A stretch of 11,310 nucleotides of DNA, taken from positions 1 to 11,310 of the forward strand of contig CAZBZK010000044.1 in the NCBI GenBank assembly GCA_964496365.1, written 5' to 3'. Shown one piece after another: positions 7,313 to 11,310 of this stretch; position 1 is the first letter of the stretch; each line of letters starts with the position of its first letter. Made by a program: the position numbers and the translations under genes. The stretch comes from AB-629-J13 sp964496365. Its GTDB lineage: Bacteria; Fidelibacterota; Marinisomatia; Marinisomatales; AB-629-J13. Under the pieces are notes generated by a model that was not told the origin of the DNA, searched no databases, and worked only from the letters and a program-made list of their open reading frames with translations.

Positions 7313-7341
7313 AAATCCCGTTTAAGTTAAACGGGGTTTTT
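7313..7341 (+). terminator. Rho-independent terminator
   Basis: CCCGTTTA (7317-7324), loop AGT and TAAACGGG (7328-7335) form a perfect 8-bp stem, extended by a T-G and three A-T pairs and followed by GTTTTTATT. It ends the transcript of the regulator gene (stop at 7180) and separates it from the polysaccharide locus. Because an A-rich run precedes the stem, it could also work weakly in the other direction. Confidence 0.88.
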
Positions 7342-7393
7342 ATTATTGATTCGAAAATGCCTCTTCAGTTTATGGGACTGACGGGGCGGAGCC

Positions 7394-7456
7394 ATGCCAA
7401 AAATTCGTATGGAAATGAGTAAGTTTAAAACAAAATATTTAATAAAAATTTCATGA
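7394..7456 (+). CDS. Possible 20-aa leader peptide coupled to rmlA
   Basis: ATG 7394 opens a 20-codon frame, rich in Lys and Met, whose TGA (7454-7456) overlaps the rmlA ATG (7453-7455) in an ATGA junction typical of translational coupling. GGAG lies only two bases upstream and GGGG (7383-7386) seven bases upstream. A second 21-codon frame (7357-7422) overlaps it in another phase (starts MPLQFMGLTG). Both may be chance. If either is translated it could tie rmlA expression to the leader. No family is recognised. Confidence 0.2.
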   Translation: MPKIRMEMSKFKTKYLIKIS

Positions 7457-8325
7457 AGGGAATTGTGTTAGCTGGAGGACACGGGAGCAGATTACATCCT
7501 GTAACGCAATCTGTGTCAAAGCAATTACTACCCATTTATGATAAACCGATGGTTTATTATCCCATTTCAATGTTAATGTTATCGGATATAAGGGAGATTC
7601 TGATTATAAGCACACCTAGAGATTTAAAATTGTATCAGGATCTTTTAGGTGATGGAAATCAATTTGGGGTGCGTTTTGCTTATTGTATTCAGGACGAACC
7701 AAAAGGATTAGCAGAGGCATTTTTATTGGGTGAAAAATTTATAGGAGATGATTCGGTTTGTCTTGTTTTGGGTGATAACGTGTTTTACGGAGCTGGACTT
7801 CCAGGAAAATTACTCAATGCAAAAATGACAGTTGAGTCTTCAAATTCCGCTGTGATTTTTGGGTATAATGTGGTTGACCCTGAACGATATGGAGTCGCAG
7901 AGTTTGACGAAAATGGAACGGTTAAAAGTATTGAAGAAAAGCCCAAAAATCCATTATCAAATTATGCAGTTGTGGGTCTGTATTATTATCCAAATGAAGT
8001 GTTAAATATTTCAAAAAATATTACCCCGTCTCAAAGAGGAGAACTTGAAATTACATCTGTCAACCAGATTTTCCTGCAAAATAAAAATTTACAGATTGAA
8101 TTACTTGGACGTGGATTTGCATGGTTGGATACAGGGACCTTTGAAGCGATGACAGAAGCTTCACAATTTATTCATGCGTTGGAAAAGAGACAAGGTATGA
8201 AAGTATCTTGTTTAGAGGAAATTGCTTTATTAAAAAATTGGATTAGTAAGAACCAGTTGAGTGATTATTTATCTACAAAGGGTAAAAGTGATTATTATAA
8301 CTATTTAAGACAATGGGTAAATTAA
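7453..8325 (+). CDS. rmlA: Glucose-1-phosphate thymidylyltransferase
   Basis: Converts glucose-1-phosphate and dTTP to dTDP-glucose plus pyrophosphate, the first step to dTDP-6-deoxy sugars. The 290 residues match the short RmlA/RfbA form. Motifs: nucleotide-binding GGHGSRLHPVT (8-18; Ser12 where Thr is usual, a conservative change), SKQLLPIYDKPMVYYP (22-37), GLAEAF (85-90), metal-binding LGDN (106-109; D108), EEKPKNP (161-167), RGELEITSVN (195-204) and GFAWLDTGTFEAM (221-233; D226 for the second metal site). It is cytoplasmic. The start overlaps a tiny upstream frame and has no Shine-Dalgarno. It is the first gene of the polysaccharide cluster, and the next gene begins directly after its stop. 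Odd: rmlB, rmlC and rmlD do not follow, so they lie elsewhere, or dTDP-glucose feeds a different sugar. Confidence 0.95.
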   Translation: MKGIVLAGGHGSRLHPVTQSVSKQLLPIYDKPMVYYPISMLMLSDIREILIISTPRDLKLYQDLLGDGNQFGVRFAYCIQDEPKGLAEAFLLGEKFIGDDSVCLVLGDNVFYGAGLPGKLLNAKMTVESSNSAVIFGYNVVDPERYGVAEFDENGTVKSIEEKPKNPLSNYAVVGLYYYPNEVLNISKNITPSQRGELEITSVNQIFLQNKNLQIELLGRGFAWLDTGTFEAMTEASQFIHALEKRQGMKVSCLEEIALLKNWISKNQLSDYLSTKGKSDYYNYLRQWVN

Positions 8326-9333
8326 GTGTCTAAGTCGTATAAAGTTTGTGTTGTTGGAGCAGGTAATTGGGGCCAGAACCATATTCGAACTTTGTTTGAG
8401 ATGGGTGCATTGAGTGGGGTGGTTGAATCTGATTATCAAAAATTAGATTTACTAAAAAAAACATATCCCAATGTTCAAATGTTTTCAAAACTGGATATGG
8501 CGTTAGATTATGGTTTTGATGGTTTCGTAGTGGCAACCCCAGCAGAGACTCATTTTAAAATTGCAAAAAACATAATCGAAAGGGGAATTCATGTACTTGT
8601 AGAGAAACCTATAACATTAACAAAGCATGATGCTGAAGAATTGGTTGAGATTTCAAAAAGGAATAAAGTTAATTTAATGGTTGGTCATGTATTGTTGTTT
8701 CACCCCGCGATTCGAAAAATCAAGGAAATTATACATTCCGGAAAAATTGGAAAACTTCAATATCTCTATAGTAATCGATTAAATTTAGGTGCGGTAAGAA
8801 AAGAGGAAAATATTTTATGGAGTTTTGCTCCTCATGATATTTCTATGTTCCAATATTTTATCAATGATAAACCTAGGTCTGTTCATTCGTACGGCGGGGC
8901 TTTTATTCAGCCTCATCTTCAAGATACTACTCTAACCATTTTAAAATATGAAAACAATATTGTGGGACACATATTTGTCAGCTGGCTCCATCCATTCAAA
9001 GAACATCGTTTAGTTGTAATTGGTTCAAAAGGAATGTTGACCTTTGAAGACTCAAAAGAGGAGAAAAAGATATTATTTTACGAAAAAGGAATTGATTGGA
9101 TTCAAGGTGAGCCGGTAAAACGTGATGGTGTCACGGAGGCAATTGATTATATACCAGCACCTCCACTAACTGAGGAGTTAAAATACTTTATAAGTCATTT
9201 GGATGGAAGCCCCGTGAAAATATCTAATGGGAAAAATGGGGTGGAGGTTCTATCAATATTGGAAAAAGCGACTTTGTGTTTAAAATCAACAGATTTTATG
9301 GATGAGAAAATTGAGCATAGTTCAATTTCGTAA
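8326..9333 (+). CDS. Gfo/Idh/MocA-family oxidoreductase, probable sugar-nucleotide 3-dehydrogenase (WbpB/WlbA-like)
   Basis: 335 residues. The N-terminal Rossmann fold has VCVVGAGNWGQNH (7-19, GxGxxG), then FVVATPAETHF (67-77) and LVEKPITLTKHDAEELV (91-107), where the EKP lysine is the family's catalytic residue; APHDISMFQYF (168-178) supplies the usual histidine. Family knowledge: WbpB/WlbA oxidises C3 of UDP-GlcNAcA with NAD before transamination and acetylation. The adjacent WbpD-like acetyltransferase supports a role in making an N-acetylated amino sugar, but the exact substrate cannot be read from the sequence. The GTG at 8326 is chosen because the Rossmann motif begins only a few residues later and no upstream space exists: it abuts the rmlA stop with no gap, so translation is probably coupled. 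Other Gfo/Idh activities remain possible. Confidence 0.85.
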   Translation: MSKSYKVCVVGAGNWGQNHIRTLFEMGALSGVVESDYQKLDLLKKTYPNVQMFSKLDMALDYGFDGFVVATPAETHFKIAKNIIERGIHVLVEKPITLTKHDAEELVEISKRNKVNLMVGHVLLFHPAIRKIKEIIHSGKIGKLQYLYSNRLNLGAVRKEENILWSFAPHDISMFQYFINDKPRSVHSYGGAFIQPHLQDTTLTILKYENNIVGHIFVSWLHPFKEHRLVVIGSKGMLTFEDSKEEKKILFYEKGIDWIQGEPVKRDGVTEAIDYIPAPPLTEELKYFISHLDGSPVKISNGKNGVEVLSILEKATLCLKSTDFMDEKIEHSSIS

Positions 9334-9336
9334 CAA

Positions 9337-9909
9337 ATGATGGGAAATTCATTTTTTGTGCACGAATCCAGTTTTATTGATGAAAATGTTCAAGTCGGAA
9401 AGGGTACCAAAATTTGGCATTTTTCACATATCCAATCCGGAACAGTAATTGGATTGAATTGTGTTTTTGGTCAAAACGTAAATGTGGGAAATAATGTAAA
9501 AATTGGTAGCCATGTAAAAGTTCAAAATAATGTATCTATTTATGAGGGGGTTGAATTGGAGGATTTTGTGTTTTGCGGTCCATCCATGGTCTTTACCAAT
9601 GTTAAAAATCCACGATGTGAATTTCCTCAAAAAGGAAGTGAATATTATAAAAAAACACTGGTGAAAAAATCAGCTTCGATCGGTGCAAATGCTACTATTG
9701 TCTGCGGTGTAACACTCGGTGAATATTCCTTTATTGCCTCGGGAGCGGTGGTTACAAAAGATGTACCAGCATATGGTCTGGTTGCTGGAGTTCCTGGGGA
9801 AATAATAGGGTGGATGAATGAAAAGGGTGAAAAATTGAAGTTAGATAAAAATGGTGTTAGTCTATGTAAAAATTTTAAATTGAACGATGGAAAATTAGAA
9901 AAATGTTAA
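9337..9909 (+). CDS. wbpD: Left-handed beta-helix N-acetyltransferase, WbpD/WlbB-like
   Basis: 190 residues built largely of hexapeptide repeats ([LIV]-G-x4; for example VQVGKGTKIW, VNVGNNVKIGSHVKV, VSIYEGVELED) forming a trimeric left-handed beta-helix. The loop FCGPSMVFTNVKNPR (79-93), the coil SASIGANATIVCGVTLGEY (112-130) and GAVVTKDVPAYGLVAGVPG (136-154) are typical of acetyl-CoA-dependent acetyltransferases that act on the 3-amino group of nucleotide sugars (WbpD, WlbB; the dTDP-sugar enzymes QdtC/FdtC are related). Three bases separate it from the dehydrogenase gene upstream. The aminotransferase (WbpE-type) needed between the two reactions is not in the window. Start: ATG 9337 or the directly following ATG 9340. 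The substrate, UDP-uronic or dTDP-deoxy amino sugar, is undecided; rmlA upstream leaves the second open. Confidence 0.88.
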   Translation: MMGNSFFVHESSFIDENVQVGKGTKIWHFSHIQSGTVIGLNCVFGQNVNVGNNVKIGSHVKVQNNVSIYEGVELEDFVFCGPSMVFTNVKNPRCEFPQKGSEYYKKTLVKKSASIGANATIVCGVTLGEYSFIASGAVVTKDVPAYGLVAGVPGEIIGWMNEKGEKLKLDKNGVSLCKNFKLNDGKLEKC

Positions 9910-9966
9910 TTTTATCCAGTTTCAAAAATAAAAAGTCTTGGTTATTTTTTTCTTACCTACCATCAA

Positions 9967-10761
9967 ATGATTGATCTACATAATCATATTATCCCAAAAT
10001 TAGACGATGGGTCTAAATCGTTGAATATGTCTTTATCCATGTTGAATCATGCTTCAAGTCAAGGGATAAAAGCCGTTGTAAATACCGTTCATTATCAGAG
10101 TCCTCGAATGGATGGAAAAACTGTGGAATATAATCTTGTAAAAAATAAATTAGAAAACCTTCAAATTGAATTAGATAAAAATGATATCGATATTAAGCTC
10201 TATATGGGAGCTGAGGTTTTTTATCTTCCAAATTTGATGGAATTGAAAGACAATCCTTTACTTACTTTTGGTCATGGTAAATATATGTTGATTGAGTTTC
10301 CATTTGACCAAGTTCCTAATCGGTGTCAGGACATGTTTTTTAAATTAAAACTGTCTGGTGTGACACCAATCATTGCACATCCAGAAAGAATCAAGCCGAT
10401 TCAAAAGGATTTATCCATAGTCCGTCAATTTATTAGAGGGGGGTGTGTGATTCAGGTTGATGCAGGGAGTTTAACAGGGTCATTGGGTGCTTCAGCTGAA
10501 AAAGCGGCTTTAGAAATATTAAGACAAGGGTGTTGCCATATAATCGGATCGGATGCTCATGATACGGAACGTAGAAATTTTCTTCTTGGAGATGCGTTAG
10601 TAATAGCGGAAAAGATTATTGGACCAAAAGCAATTGATTTAGTTACTACGAATCCCCAGAAAGTGATAGATGGTGAAACCATTCAAACCTATATTGAATC
10701 CCCAAATCCTCCACCGGAAACATTGCTTCAAAAGGTTCGAAGAAGGATTTTTTCTGAATGA
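9967..10761 (+). CDS. PHP-domain protein tyrosine phosphatase, CpsB/CapC/YwqE type
   Basis: 264 residues with the metal ligands of the PHP fold: DLHNHIIPKLDDGS (3-16; H5, H7, D14), H42 in NTVHYQ, E83 in GAEV, H138 in IIAHPER, and D196/H198 in GSDAHD. LIEFPFDQVP (108-117) and IQVDAGSLTG (162-171) are typical of the CpsB/YwqE branch. Known role: a metal-dependent (often Mn) phosphatase that dephosphorylates the tyrosine-rich tail of a bacterial tyrosine kinase (Wzc/CpsD type) to cycle polysaccharide assembly. No BY-kinase is in the window, so its partner is likely further right. Odd: TVHY replaces the TPHY/TPHH seen in many relatives. The gene follows the acetyltransferase after 57 bases without a terminator, and its stop overlaps a start codon of the next gene. 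Confidence 0.93.
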   Translation: MIDLHNHIIPKLDDGSKSLNMSLSMLNHASSQGIKAVVNTVHYQSPRMDGKTVEYNLVKNKLENLQIELDKNDIDIKLYMGAEVFYLPNLMELKDNPLLTFGHGKYMLIEFPFDQVPNRCQDMFFKLKLSGVTPIIAHPERIKPIQKDLSIVRQFIRGGCVIQVDAGSLTGSLGASAEKAALEILRQGCCHIIGSDAHDTERRNFLLGDALVIAEKIIGPKAIDLVTTNPQKVIDGETIQTYIESPNPPPETLLQKVRRRIFSE

Positions 10762-11310
10762 TTAATAAGTTAAATTCGTATGCTATGGTTAACTTAATAT
10801 TCTATAATTGGGGTAGGATTGTGAGTAGATTTTGTATAAGCATTATAACTGTGTTTATGGTCGGTACACCTGCAATTGCTCAGTTTCAAGCAGATGAAAA
10901 ATCCATAAATCATCCTCAATATAATGTTTCCAGCGAAAGGTTTTTTACAGATCAGAGCGGTACCATTCTCATGAATGTAAATGTATGGGGACATGTGAAT
11001 AGCCCTGGACGTCATATGGTTTTTGATGGAATTGACCTTGCGACTCTCCTTTCTGTTGTAGGAGGACCAAAAGGAGGGGCAAATCTGAAAAATGTTCGTT
11101 TGTTTAGAGAAAGTGCAGATGAAGCCGGATTGCTCGTTTATACGATTGACCTAGAAAAATTTCTCAAGACGGGAGACCGAAGCGAATTTGTAAAAATTAT
11201 GCCAAATGACACCTATATCATTCCACAAACCACCAGCAGTTATATAATGGCGCAGGTTGGAACATTAAATACAATTCTATCCGTTTTAAATATTTACCTT
11301 CAAATCGAAA
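10758..11310 (+). CDS. Short SLBB-domain polysaccharide export protein, 3' end beyond the window
   Basis: The frame runs off the right edge (184 codons seen). ATG 10758 overlaps the phosphatase stop as ATGA, a coupling arrangement. ATG 10785 and GTG 10821 are in-frame alternatives, and the GTG would give a compact signal peptide (SRF, then CISIITVFMVG, cleavage after AIA). One SLBB domain spans about residues 70-160: VNVWGHVNSPGRH, DLATLLSVVGGPKGGANL, VRLFRE and the closing PNDTYIIPQ. SLBB domains of Wza-type proteins form periplasmic rings of outer-membrane exporters. Odd: the N-terminal poly-export (PES) domain of Wza is absent, because only about 28 residues lie between the signal peptide and the SLBB. 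The segment after it (IMAQVGTLNTILSVLNIYLQI) is hydrophobic or amphipathic and may be a membrane helix. Location is probably periplasmic or outer-membrane. Little of the protein can be missing unless another domain follows. Confidence 0.85.
   Translation, partial: MINKLNSYAMVNLIFYNWGRIVSRFCISIITVFMVGTPAIAQFQADEKSINHPQYNVSSERFFTDQSGTILMNVNVWGHVNSPGRHMVFDGIDLATLLSVVGGPKGGANLKNVRLFRESADEAGLLVYTIDLEKFLKTGDRSEFVKIMPNDTYIIPQTTSSYIMAQVGTLNTILSVLNIYLQIE

Noticed and set aside
8330..8536. Minus-strand open frame of 68 codons
   Set aside because: Antisense to the Rossmann-fold start of the dehydrogenase; no family resemblance.
9424..9630. Minus-strand open frame of 68 codons
   Set aside because: Antisense shadow of the hexapeptide-repeat acetyltransferase.
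9910..9966. 57-base gap between the acetyltransferase and phosphatase genes as an operon break
   Set aside because: It contains a T-run but no stem before it, and no convincing promoter, so the genes are treated as one unit.
10794..11015. Minus-strand open frame of 73 codons
   Set aside because: Antisense to the SLBB protein, whose signal peptide and domain motifs are clear.
1..11310. CRISPR arrays, tRNA/rRNA genes, IS elements or a defence island
   Set aside because: No regularly spaced repeats, tRNA-like cloverleafs, transposase motifs or terminal inverted repeats were seen; the content is metabolic, surface and regulatory.

Overview
The window is AT-rich and gene-dense. It looks like a chromosomal segment of a bacterium of the Fibrobacteres-Chlorobi-Bacteroidetes (FCB) superphylum, and most resembles marine Candidatus Marinimicrobia (SAR406 / Neomarinimicrobiota). 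The reasons are a large secreted protein with a Por-type C-terminal sorting domain (FPNPFN near the start, SSGLYFCTI and LKLVLLK at the end), 'WNLI...GYWVK' repeats in two secreted proteins, a eukaryote-type glutamine synthetase II, and the near-absence of Shine-Dalgarno sequences. The phylum is inferred from protein style only; no phylogenetic marker gene is present.

Left part (1-6006): two large exported proteins on the minus strand flank a plus-strand glutamine synthetase. The first (1-1882) is cut by the left edge. It has a signal peptide, a YHYH domain, a lamin-tail domain and two W-NLV repeats. The second (3217-6006) has a signal peptide, two 'GIF...G' repeats, tandem cadherin/PKD-like beta-sandwich domains, two W-NLI repeats and the sorting tail. 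The glutamine synthetase (2193-3203) has its own likely promoter and the only clear Shine-Dalgarno sequence in the window; it assimilates ammonia and is probably unrelated to its neighbours.

Middle part (6007-7452): a divergent AT-rich intergenic region with a 21-bp palindrome leads into one regulatory gene (6152-7180). Its product appears to combine a winged-helix-like segment, a GHKL ATPase domain and a STAS-like DUF4325 domain. After it come a second palindrome, a -35-like TTGACA, a strong rho-independent terminator and a leader with tiny ORFs.

Right part (7453-11310): the start of a polysaccharide locus, all on the plus strand: rmlA (nucleotide-sugar activation), a Gfo/Idh/MocA sugar-nucleotide dehydrogenase, a WbpD/WlbB-type left-handed beta-helix acetyltransferase, a CpsB/YwqE-type PHP tyrosine phosphatase, and a short SLBB-domain export protein running off the right edge. 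Together they point to synthesis, tyrosine-phosphorylation control and export of a capsule or exopolysaccharide containing an N-acetylated amino sugar. The aminotransferase, glycosyltransferases, flippase/polymerase and BY-kinase expected of such a locus are not in the window and would lie to the right. No tRNA, rRNA, CRISPR array, IS element or integrase was seen.
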